Assembly (NCBI RefSeq): GCF_020379485.1
Contig: NC_063450.1
Coordinates: 45,474,681 to 45,538,680 of the forward strand
Reading direction: 5' to 3'
Length of the DNA stretch: 64,000 nucleotides
Source: Brassica napus
Lineage: Eukaryota; Streptophyta; Magnoliopsida; Brassicales; Brassicaceae
Part shown: positions 11,410 to 21,324 of the stretch, piece after piece
Position numbering within the stretch: position 1 is the stretch's first letter
Layout of the letters: each line of letters opens with the position of its first letter
The notes under the pieces: model-generated
The model's input: only the letters and a program-made list of their open reading frames with translations
Databases searched by the model: none
Told to the model about the DNA's origin: nothing
Program-made: the position numbers and the translations under genes

Positions 11410-11635
11410 CTAACCCTAGCGCCGCCGATTCCTCTAAACCCTAGCGCCGCCGATTCCTCTAAACCCTAGCGCCGCCGCTTCCACTATTTCCGAACAAACC
11501 GTCGCCCTCGCCACCGTGGTCACCAACGTTCTAAACACTAGCGCCGCCGCTTCTTCTAAACCCTAGCGCCGCCGCTTCTTCTCTGTAAACCTTAGCGCCG
11601 TTTCTCTGTAAACCCTAACGCCGCTAAGTCATCAA
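11410..11635 (+). repeat. CCCTAGCGCCGCCG repeats in the presumed 5' leader
   Basis: The phrase AAACCCTAGCGCCGCCG recurs about six times with small changes, separated by TTC/TCT-rich bases. It lies between a CT-rich segment and the ATG at 11726, so it is probably transcribed leader of the DUF1985/ULP1 gene. It is strongly GC-rich against an AT-rich background. Confidence 0.75.
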
Positions 11636-11769
11636 TCTCGAGGAAAAGATGAACATAAAACGTTGTCTCTATCAATTTACTCATTCTCACCGTTTCACGT
11701 TTATTTTTTCAGATCTATAACCGCAATGACGAGTACTCCAACTCCTTCTGCGACTGGAAGACTTGTAAG

Positions 11770-11893
11770 TAATTTAAGTCGTCTGGAAAGTCTTCCAACT
11801 GGACGACTTAGTAGATGACTTAAATATAAGTCGTCCATTTGGAAGACTTTCCAGACGACTTAATTATAAGTCGTCTACTAAGTCGTCTGGACT
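11770..11893. repeat. TAAGTCGTC inverted-motif cluster C (intron 1)
   Basis: Occupies most of intron 1 (11765-11921). Copies of TAAGTCGTCTGG alternate with CCAACTGGACGACTTA, so neighbouring copies can pair. Confidence 0.9.
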
Positions 11894-12796
11894 TATATTG
11901 TTGTCTTTGATTATTTTGCAGACAAAAAGGATGGATATTCCAGAACTCCCCCGTAGGTTATACACATCAGGGGAAGAACCAGAAGCCCACAATAGCATTT
12001 CGTATCATACGGATAACAGCAAGTTGCATACTGCTCTTAGGAAAGCTCTTACTGATGACGAATTTGAAGAGCTCAAGGAGTCGAGTTTGGGAGTTTTCAT
12101 CAAGTTCAAGGAGCAGGGATTTGGTTGGGCTTCAAGGCTGGTTCACTACATGCTCAGTTTCAAGCTGGACATTAAGAAGAAGTATGAGATGTGGTCTCTC
12201 GTTGGTCCAGAACCTTTGAGGTTTTCACTGTTAGAGTTTGAAAACCTCACTGGTCTAAACTGCGAGTACATCGAGGACCTTGAGACACCAAAATGTGACG
12301 TTACCCCAGAGATGGTTTCTTTCTGGGGGATGCTGGGAGTTCATCTGGAAGCTGGGCCAACTACTGATCAGATAATAGCAGCACTGCAGAGATGCGGGGA
12401 TTGGTCCAGGGAAGATCGCAAGCGGCTCGCGTACCTCTCCATCTTCACTGGATTCATTGAAGGGAGAAAGTTTTCAACCGCTACACGATCTACTCTGGCA
12501 AGGCTAGTGATGGATTTAGAACGGTTTGAGAATTATCCATGGGGGAGAGTCGCATTTAAGGTGCTGATGGACTCTTGTGGAACAAAGAAATTGCTGGCTG
12601 TTACACCGTGGATGGGTTTATACAAGTTCTTCAGGTCTGGACGTACACAGCTATGCCGGAATTGGGTGCTAGTATTGGTGGTCCCAGAGCAGACAGTCCG
12701 TCTCCACCGATACTGGCTTACGAGGGCAGCAGAGGCCGCAGATCAATGAAAGCTGCTATCTTGAGTCAGGTATTTACTTCAATCCAAAAGACTGCG

Positions 12797-12978
12797 CAGA
12801 CGACTTATTATAAGTCGTCTGGAAGGTCGTCCAGCTGGACGACTTATCGGACGACTTAATTAAGTCGTCTGGAAAGTCTTCCATCTGGACGACTTATTAG
12901 ACGACTTATTATAAGTCGTCTGGAAGGTCTTCCAGCTGGACGACTTAGTAGACGACTTATAATTAAGTCGTCTATTTA
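12797..12978. repeat. TAAGTCGTC inverted-motif cluster D (intron 2)
   Basis: Fills intron 2 (12770-13023). Roughly 55-60-bp units, each with GACGACTTATTATAAGTCGT followed by a TGGAAGGTC-type link and an inverted copy, are repeated about three times. Confidence 0.9.
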
Positions 12979-13799
12979 GTATTTTTTTTCAAATATCTAA
13001 CTCGATTCTTCTATTTACTGCAGACCCGCGTGATCAACTTTGTTGAGAAGGACATTAGTGAAATGTGGCCAAAATGGGACTCTGAGGTTGAGGACCTGCC
13101 CGCGGAGAACATCATTAAAGTCATGTATGAGCGGAGACCGTGGAAGTGGACCATGGATTGCTGGGAAGTCACTGGTACTAAGGTCAATACAAAACCTAAG
13201 GTTGTGACTCCATCAAAGAAGGCCAAAGAGATGGTTGTGTTGGAGGAGGAGGAGGAGGAGGAGGAAGACAATCCAAGACCTCGGAAGAAAGCTCGTAAAG
13301 AGGCTCCTAAAGTGGCTAGTGAAGAGGCTAGAGAAGAGGCTAGAGGGGTGACCAGAGAGGAGTTGGAAATTATGTTCAAGGGCGTAGCTGACTGCATGAA
13401 AAAGGGTTTAATAAGTGCATGAGGGAGTTTAGGAAGTTGTCCGATAGATTGGAAGCTGTGGAGAAGAAGGTTGGTGTCACCAATCAGGCTACCCCTCAAG
13501 ATAAACAGCCTACCTCTTGCCAAAGAAACCGGGGGTAGAAACAAACAGGCTACCCCTCAAGATAAACAACCTACCCCTCTTGCCAAAGAAACCGGGGGTA
13601 GAAACAAACAGGCTACCCCTCATGCCAATGAAACCGTGGTTAGTAACCAGCCTCCTCCTCATCAAACCAAACAGCAGCCTCCTCCTCCTCAAAAGAAACA
13701 GCAGCAGCCTCCTCCTCCTCAAAAGAAACAGCCTCCTCCTCAAAAGAAACAGCCTCCTCAAATCAAAGAGGTTAGTATCAAATCCAGGGTTAACTAGTT

Positions 13800-13955
13800 G
13801 TCCAGACGACTGTAAAAGTTGTCTGGACGACTAGTTGACCCTGGACGACTTAAACGTAAGTTGTCTGGACGACTAGTTGACCACGGAAGACTTAATTTTA
13901 AGTCGTCCAGGTCCAACTAGTCGTCCAGACAACTTTTGTTTAAGTCGTCCAGAGT
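13800..13955. repeat. AAGTCGTC inverted-motif cluster E (intron 3)
   Basis: Fills intron 3 (13771-13981) with variant units containing AACTAGTCGTCCAGACGACT-like phrases in both orientations. Intron 4 (14320-14388) keeps a single degenerate TTTAGTCGTCC. Confidence 0.85.
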
Positions 13956-14494
13956 TAACTTGTGTGCAACTTTTATTGCAGAGATGGTTGCCGGAGGATA
14001 CAGCAACCGAGGCGAACTCGGTAAATAAGACCTCCAAAGAGATTGTTGCTGTCACTTCCACCGATCACCAACCGAGCCTCGCTTCCACCGATCAACAACC
14101 GAGCCTCGCTTCCACCGAGCCAAGCGATCCAGTTTCAGAACCGAGCCTGGTTGTATTGGACAAGCGTGCAAAGAGTAAACGAGCGAAGAAACCTGCTCCC
14201 ACTGTGAGATCTCCTTATACGGCAGAGAAAAAAAAAGATAAAGTGGCAGCCTATAATCCATTTCCGCCAGTAAACAAAGATCGGTTGAAGGAACTCGCTG
14301 ATTGGTTGAAAACTGATCCGTAAGTGATTGCTTTACCCATAATAGCTTGATTTAGTCGTCCAAAACTGATTGCTTTTTTTGTTTGCAGTCATTATTTAAC
14401 TAAGACCGAGGACAAACCACGTACATCACCAACAAGGTGGTACCACTTCCTCCGGACAGCCAGAGGATGGCTGGAAGACTGCGTAAGTCTTCTG

Positions 14495-14625
14495 CACACG
14501 ATTTAAGTCGTCTACAAAGTCGTCCAAGTAGACTACTTTCCAGACGACTTAAAGATAATCGTCTGGAAAGTCGTCTACTTGGACGACCACGTAGACGACT
14601 TATATTTAAGTCGTCTGGTAACTTC
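14495..14625. repeat. TAAGTCGTC inverted-motif cluster F (intron 5)
   Basis: Fills intron 5 (14483-14649) with alternating AAGTCGTC and GACGACTT copies, including a pair around AAGTCGTCTACTTGGACGAC. Confidence 0.9.
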
Positions 14626-15477
14626 TAACTTGTTATATTTAATATGCAGCATATAGATGCTTGGATTAATGTGCTAAGGCAGAGGTATCAGGAGAACCCA
14701 CAAGCTTTCAGGAGCGAGCGAATGTGCTTCCTGGATCACAACTTTTCCCAGTCTTGGAGAGAGCAGTATCACTCTTCAAAACATCGGAACCTGATCACAA
14801 AGGTTTAGGAAGAGTTCTACCTGGTGGGGCGTCGTATTTTTATGACGGATCAATACCTTCATTTTGCCAATCAAACAAGAAGTGGGGGGAGGACATTGAT
14901 GATATCTATGCGCCAGTGAACTTGGACGACAAGCATTGGGTTGCTATTTGGATATCGATCCCTAAGAGGCACATAGTCGTCTGGGACAGCATACCTTCAT
15001 CTAGTGTACCAGACGCATGGGATGCGATAATGGAGCCTTTCTCCAGATGGTCCCTTATCTGCTTGTTGAGTGCGCAGCCACCGACGAAATACGGGTCAAA
15101 TACGGGTTGGAGCCATACACATATGAGAGACCGCTGAAAGGTGTACCCACGGCCAACAATGGTGATTGTGGCGTGTACACTGTAAAGTACATTGAATGTC
15201 ATGCTCTCGGTGTCTCCTTTGACCCTAAAGACTTTGCTAGGTGCAACGCAAAGAAAATGAGGGATAATATGGCGGTGGATATATGGAAGGAGCTTGTTGA
15301 TCAGCATCTAAAAGAAAATGTGGATGGTGATAAGTTCGTGGGCTTGTATGATTAGATTAGTGTTTGTATTTGAACTTGTCTTTGTATTTGAATATATAAG
15401 TGAACTTGTAAATATATAAGTTGTAAATATATAAGTTGTCTGGAAGATTAGTGTTTGTATTTGAACTTGTAAATATA

Positions 15478-15850
15478 TAAGTTGTCTGGAAGAAATAAGT
15501 CGTCTGGAAGGTTTTCCAACTGGACGACTTACAAATAAGTCGTCTAGAAGGTTTGGACGACTTATTATAAGTCGTCTGGAAGGTTTTCCAACTGGACGAC
15601 TTACAAATAAGTCGTCTAGAAGGTTTGGACGACTTGAAGGGATAGTAGAAGGTAGTCTAAAAATAAAATACACTTGAAGGGATAGTAGAAGGTCGTCTAA
15701 AAATAAAATACACTGGACGACTTAGTAGAAGGTCGTCTAAAAATAAAATACACTGGACGACTTAGTAGAAGGTCGTCTAAAAATAAATGTCGTCTGGACG
15801 GGTAATCAAGACTGGACGACTTAAATTTAGGTCGTCTGGACAACTAGTCA
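15478..15850. repeat. TAAGTCGTC inverted-motif cluster G between the convergent genes
   Basis: Lies between the stop of the protease gene (15355) and the stop of mudrA (15844). It has two near-identical ~65-bp units at 15495-15625 and then about three ~50-bp units with AGTAGAAGGTCGTCTAAAAA. Confidence 0.9.
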
Positions 15851-18196
15851 ACTGGTTGTGTACATTGTGGTTTCGTATGGCCAGTTTCCTTGCAGTTTGA
15901 GCATCTCCGTGCCCTGTGTTTCTTCCTGGGTTTGTGTCCTCTCATCCTAGATAGCTCCAACCAAGATTGCCATCTTGATTTCTTCGGTCTCCCCCGACCA
16001 CGCTTTAGTTCTGGAGGAAAGCATTCTCGTTCCTCAATATGTTGTGACACGATAGGATATATATTCTCTGAGTATCCTGCATACAGATAATTCTTTGAGT
16101 ACAGTGGACATACAAGTGTGGAGATATGCAAACCAGCATGTATTCCAGCAGCTATAGCATGAGAGCAAGGTATTTTCTCCACTCCATAGACACCACAATC
16201 ACACTTTGCATGTTCCAAATCAACCACACAGTCCATTTTGCCACCTTTGACAAAGAAATGCCATCCATCAATTGGTTCGACCGTCATCGTACCCGCTATC
16301 TCTTCTCGAACAGCAAGCAAGTATTCAACACCCCCGCTATGTTCAGTTGTGAGACTCAAAGCATCTTGTCTCCTTTTCCAATACCATTTTCCTAACTTCT
16401 GCCTTATGAACTCCAGCAGGAACGTAATCGGAAATCCTCTTGCTCGCTTCAGTGCGGAATTAATAGATTCAGCAATGTTGCTTGTTTTTATGTTGAACCT
16501 GTTCCCCTTACAATAAACCCTTGACCATAGCCTGACGTCGGCTTTCTCCAAATACGTTGCAAGTTCCGGGTTTGCACTCCGTATCTCAGCCATGTACCGG
16601 TCAAAATCGTAAACCGTGTGAGCATAAGCAGCCCCTTTCACCAAGTACATGAGATGTTTCCCTTTAAACTTTTTGACAATGTTATCTTGAAGGTGATAAT
16701 AACATATTCCTCGGGTTGCCCAAGGAACACCTTATCACACGCACTTTTAATGGCCTTGTGCCGGTCGGAGACTATCACCAGAGGCTTGTCATGAGATATA
16801 CAACTAGCCAATTTTGTGAAAAACCATTCCCAAGAAGGTATATCTTCCTCATCCACGATCCCAAAAGCCAATGGGAATATCTGAAAATTGCCATCTTGTG
16901 CGGCTGCAACTAACATAGTTCCTCCATACTTTCCACTTAGGTGAGTTCCATCCACCACAATGACCCTTCTCTGATACTTAAAACCTTTGATAGAAGCTCC
17001 AAAAGAGAGAAATAGATACTTAAATCTTTTCATAGAATCAAGTTCTATCGCCGTGATAGAATCAGGATTTGCAATGGAGATTTGCTCGAGATATGATGCC
17101 AGACGCGAATACCCTTCTTCTGCTGATCCTCTCACCAATCTTTGTGCATATAACAGTGCTCTGTATGAAGTGGTGTAATCAAGCGCCATGCCAAACATGT
17201 TCCTCATTGCATCAGTGATATGCTGCGGAGTTATCCCATCAATGATTCCAACACGATCAATGAAAAGACTACCTACATACTTCGGAGTACAGTGTCTCCG
17301 CTGAGCGATTCGGTCTCCCGCTGAGCATAAATGTTTTTCCACATACTTTGTTACCCAAAACGTGTTTGTCCCATGTTTGACACTCGCTCTGACCTTCCAT
17401 CCACAATAGCTAACCGGACATGTTGCCACAACGAGAGTTTTCGTTGATTTGTATAATTTGAAAGAAAACTTACCCCTCACTGCTGCCAACCGCAGCTCTG
17501 AAAGCAGAGCACCCTTGCTAACAAAACTCTGGTTGACATAGATACTGGTACCATTCGATTTTCCTCCTTCAATAGCATTTGTCTTAGCATATGTCTTTTG
17601 GATTTCTTCAAAACAAATATTATCATCATTCCTCGTCCTCATCTGGAACCTTTCCATAAAGACTGTAATCCCCACCATTCTGATCCGTTTCACCAACAAT
17701 AGAATTATCAGCATCCTCCTCCCCCTTTCCTCCTCCACCATCTTCCCCATTCACCAGCTTCATCATTATCACCAACATCTTCTTCCCATTCACCAGCTTC
17801 ATCATTATCACCAACATCTTTTTCCCATTCACCAGCTTCATCAATATCCCTTTTCTCTGAAACCGTTTCGACCTTGCTGCGGCTTGATACACAAAGACAT
17901 ACTCTATGGGTTTTGAGTATCTCCAGCAAGTTTCGAACTTGTCTATCACTTGTAACATGAATGGGAAGACTGCCTGGAGCCATCATCATTTCTGCTGGTA
18001 ATGAGTAGCTAATCTCCACACTCACTGTTCTCATGTCCAGGTTATAATCTTCTTGAGCCATTGCAACAAGTTCAGCATGTGTTGAATCTTCATTCAATAA
18101 AAACAATCTTCCTCCTTTGAGATCATCAACCACAAAATCCCAACGGAAATCTCTCAACAACCATTCTCCATACACTGCATGTAACTGAAAAATCAT
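15844..18196 (-). pseudogene. mudrA-type MULE transposase, frameshifted
   Basis: Reading leftward: an N-terminal region (WDFVVDDLKGGRLFLL) from 18196, an acidic repeat (DEAGEW..DVGDN three times, 17850-17740), then after frame changes the MULE domain with the first catalytic aspartate in VVDGTHLSGKYGG and the second in VIVSDRHKAIKSA. A one-base loss near 16724 shifts the frame; the next frame continues LVKGAAYAHTVYDFDRYM to a SWIM zinc finger (CDCGVYGVEKIPCSH), a basic GRGRPKKSR stretch and a CCHC zinc knuckle (CSNCKETGHTKPQC) near the C-terminus. MudrA proteins cut at MULE ends in the nucleus. The ATG at 18196 follows TTTTTCAG-like sequence, so the true start may be in an upstream exon. Confidence 0.85.
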
Positions 18197-18269
18197 CTCA
18201 TATGCAAATATTCAAAATAAAACACATTAGTAAACATAGAAAGGGAAATGAAGAAGTTCATAAACATTG

Positions 18270-19090
18270 CCGCAGACGACTTAGCATTAAGTCGTCCAGA
18301 AGACTTAAAGGTAAGTCGTCTAAAGAGGTCACTTTTGCAATTGAAAATTAAAAGGGACGACTTAATTCTAAGTCGTCCGGCTTTGTTTGTTAAAAAAAAA
18401 ACTTCAGACGACTTATATATAAGTCGTCTACGAGAAACGGGCTAGTTTTGCATTTGACCGAATCGTCTCAGATCTTTGACTATTTCTGGACGACTTATAA
18501 TTCAGTCGTCTCTGGGAAAGTTAAAATTTCAATATTTTATGAAAAAACTTGACGACTTACGTGTAAGTCGTCCTAGGTTAGTTTTGTAATTGAAAAATAA
18601 AACTTGAAATTTAACTTTCTCCAGACGACTTAGATGAAAGTCGTCCAGCTAAACGACTTAATTTAAGGTCGTCCGGGATAAGCAAGGTTTGACCAGAAAA
18701 TTGGGAAAAATTCTGGACGACTTTGCTTTCCCCGGACGACTTTAAATTAAGTCTTCTGGAGGGACGACTTTATATTAAGTCGTCTGGTTAAAGTTAAATT
18801 ATGAAGTTTTATTTTTCAATTACAAAACTAACCTAGGACGACTTACACGTAAGTCGTCAAGTTTTCATAAAATATTGAAATTTTAACTTTCCCAGAGACG
18901 ACTGAATTATAAGTCGTCCAGAAATAGTCAAAGATCTGACACGATTCGGTCAAATGCAAAACTAGCCCGTTTCTCGTAGACGACGTATATATAAGTCGTC
19001 TGAAGTGTTTTTTTAACAAACAAAGCTGGACGACTTAATTTAAGTCGTCCGTTTGACCAGAAGACTCATCAGTAAGTCTTCTACATACAG
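18270..19090. repeat. AAGTCGTC motif cluster H (in and around the palindrome)
   Basis: Motif pairs of the form GACGACTTA-N-TAAGTCGTC occur about every 50-80 bases, each itself a small hairpin, within the large palindrome and on both sides of it. Confidence 0.9.
18355..19050. repeat. ~700-bp near-perfect palindrome upstream of mudrA
   Basis: The two arms are reverse complements through nearly their whole length: 18355 pairs with 19050 and the centre is near 18702, with only a short central loop. Shared arm segments include CTAGTTTTGCATTTGACCGA on the left and its complement on the right, and TTTTGTAATTGAAAAATAAA on the left with its complement on the right. Embedded AAGTCGTC motifs occur in both arms. 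It lies 160 bp upstream of the annotated mudrA start. Confidence 0.9.
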
Positions 19091-19605
19091 ATGACTTACT
19101 AGTAAGTCTTCTACGCGAACAGATCTTGAAAAAAAATTCAAATTCGTACCTTAAACTAGGTGAGATGACTTCGTTTGCACACAGGGTCTTCTCCAACCAC
19201 CCAGAACCTCAAACGAAAGCAACCGTAAGTCAAAACGAAAGAAATATGGCTCTGCAACCATAGCCCATATTTTGAATCAAAAGCTTGAGTTTTTTGGATG
19301 AATATAGAGAGAAAGTGAAAGAAATGTTGTTTTTAGTTCATAACAATTGAAACAGAGAGAGTGTAAAGAGATTTACGTGCATTAAAGGGCATTAAAAGCT
19401 CCAAACAGTTCGTACAAGGTTGTTGCCACTATTCATTGCAGTGGCAGTATTGTAAATACTTGAAGAAGATGAGGTTGAGACAGTAAAGAAGCCATTTTCG
19501 AAAAAAAAAAACAAAAAAATGTTAATGGCATTTTCGTAGATAAAGTGCAGGTGTGGGGTTAAAATCTCAAAAAAAAAAGGAGTCAAAAGAAAAGGTTAGT
19601 TTTCT

Positions 19606-19629
19606 GTTTGACTCCAAGTTTTGAGTCAC
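19606..19629 (-). repeat. MULE right inverted-end core
   Basis: 24 bp identical in reverse complement to 10516-10539. It is followed by 22 bases to the presumed terminus at 19651. Confidence 0.9.
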
Positions 19630-19651
19630 TTTTGCAAAAAGGATAATTCCA

Positions 19652-20287
19652 TTGTGAATATAAAACAAATAATATAATACATAGCTTTAATATATAAAAT
19701 ATGTATTACATATAAATTATTAATTTATACTTTTAATTGGACCATATATTTACATAGAATTTTCTAAAAAATTATTATCTTATTATTTTATCGATTTGTG
19801 TCAAATTTTGGACCAGTCCAAGTTGGGACCGGCGAAATTTTTTAATTTATAGAGATTATTAATTTATCGAATATTAATTTATAGAGGTTATTCTGTATTT
19901 GGATTCAAATTGTTTGTCCAACCAATCAAATATTCTGGAACCCCCAAACTGATTATCCAATAAGTTAGTCAAGGTATGCATAGCTTTTGTCCATACTAAT
20001 ATGTCGCAGACTTATATAGTTTGCTACTTGGCTTTGGAGTAGTTCTCGTTCATTGATTATATGGTGAATCACTGCTACTTGTGCAAATTGTCAAACGGCG
20101 ATTTCAACAGAAACTATCATGGAACATTATGTACGTAAGATGTGATACGTTGATTTTCAATGGAAGAAAATCGAAATTGATGATTACTAAGGGGATTCTG
20201 ATATGTAAATATCGGTATCAGATTGTTTAAGTTTTAAAATGCTTCGTGAAAGCATTAATTAGTTTTTTCATGCGGTTATTAAATTAG
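19652..20287. other. intergenic
   Basis: AT-rich. The piece 19800-19900, with TTAATTTATAGAG repeated, looks like transposon-derived sequence. No gene was recognised. Confidence 0.4.
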
Positions 20288-20920
20288 TTATTCTAGGTTC
20301 ACCATCCAATAGAATTTTATTACTTCAAATTCGATATCTTTTAAAAAAAGAAACAAAATATTGTCAAGTTATATTATGTTTTTAAAACAAAAAAAAAAAT
20401 AAAAAAAATAGTAGTTACAAAAAAAATAATTAAAAAATAATATTTTTAACATCGTCAGCAAAACACTAAACCCTAAATCTTAATATCTAAACCCTAAATC
20501 CTAAACCCTAAACCTTGGGTAAACCGTAAACCCTTGGATAAATTCTAAACTCTATATAAAAAAAACACTAACACCCTAAATCATAAACCCTAAATCCTAA
20601 ACCTTAAACCCTTGAGTGTTTTAGTGTTTAGCGATTTTGATTTAGAGTTTAGAATTTATCCTAGAGTTTAGGGTTTACCCAAGGGTTTAGGGTTTAGGAT
20701 TTAGGGTTTAGAGATTAGGATTTAGGGTTTAATGTTTTGCTGACGACGTTAAAAATATTTTTTTTTTGTAATTACTACTATTTTTTTTTTTACTTTTTAA
20801 TTTTAAAAACATAATATAATTTGACAATATTTTATTTCTTTTTTAAAAAAAATATCAAATATGAAATAACACAATCCTATTGGTTAGTGAGGTTCACCCT
20901 AGGGGGTGAACCCAAGAATA
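20288..20920. mobile_element. foldback (long inverted-repeat) element with AAACCCTAA-like core
   Basis: The left end TTATTCTAGGTTCACC matches the reverse complement of the right end (...GGTGAACCCAAGAATAA), and complementarity continues inward through CCAATAG, poly-A/T runs and a CGTCAGCAAAACA-type block. The middle (about 20470-20730) is made of CCCTAAA/TTTAGGG variants in both orientations, so the whole 633 bp can fold back. There is no coding capacity. The right arm has an extra GTTCACCCTAGGGGGTGAAC palindrome. No clear target duplication was identified, so the superfamily is open. Confidence 0.7.
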
Positions 20921-21324
20921 AGTCATATTAAATTGGTATCGAAGATTTAAGTTTAACCATGAAATGCTACATTTTCATTGCATTAGAAAAGAATTAAACA
21001 TGGAAAGAACAATAGCAAATTTAGTAGACTATTTTTCTTAGTATATGAAGTATATATATAATTTGTTTTCTAAAACTCTGTATGCTAATTTTCTATTATA
21101 TAATCAGCAAACTGTTTAGCCTTTTTTAAAACAGATCTCTAGGAATTAATTTACTTAACGCTGGTTCTAATGTGGGCTCTTAAGCCCAAATTTAATTAAA
21201 AAATTAAAAATAAAAGAATTGGGCTAAGAGGTCGGTTCCTGGAAACCTTACGGAGGAGGCGCCTCTTACTCGTCTCTTCGTCTCTCTCTCTCTCTCTCCC
21301 TTTCCCACAGAGTATCTCGAATTT

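Larger units (their letters stand above)
11726..15355 (+). pseudogene. DUF1985 / ULP1-like C48 cysteine protease of the MULE, six exons, frameshifted
   Basis: Exons by splice sites: 11726-11764, 11922-12769, 13024-13770, 13982-14319, 14389-14482 and 14650-15355; each intron starts GT and ends AG. Exon 2 carries the DUF1985 domain (MDIPELPRRLY, LLEFENLTGLNCEY). Exon 3 is acidic then proline/lysine-rich (PPPPQKK repeats). Exon 6 has the ULP1 fold with a visible catalytic triad: H in DDKHWVA, D in VVWDSIPS and C in NGDCGVYTVKY. ULP proteases cleave SUMO; the role of these transposon versions is unknown. Small deletions break the frame near 12575, 13408, 13514, 14774 and 15041, all at short runs of one base or a short repeat. 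Homology resumes in the shifted frame each time. As read it cannot give a full protein. Confidence 0.8.
10500..19651. mobile_element. Mutator-like element with a ULP1-type protease gene
   Basis: The inverted ends share an identical 24-bp core (10516-10539 and 19606-19629), and the outermost bases TGGA / TCCA also match, giving termini near 10500 and 19651. Inside are a plus-strand DUF1985/ULP1 gene (11726-15355) and a minus-strand mudrA transposase (18196-15844), arranged tail to tail. MULEs carrying ULP1-like cysteine protease genes are known in Arabidopsis (Kaonashi elements); this is a crucifer relative. The non-coding parts carry many inverted TAAGTCGTC motifs. The left target duplication lies in the gap, so the 9-bp duplication expected for MULEs could not be checked. 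Both genes are frameshifted. Confidence 0.85.

Noticed and set aside
14906..15307. 133-codon minus-strand frame
   Set aside because: It is the complement of the ULP1 catalytic exon, whose plus strand contains the H, D and C motifs.
20450..20740. Interstitial telomere
   Set aside because: The CCCTAAA-like units are degenerate, in both orientations and inside an inverted-repeat element, so a true telomere or simple fusion is unlikely.
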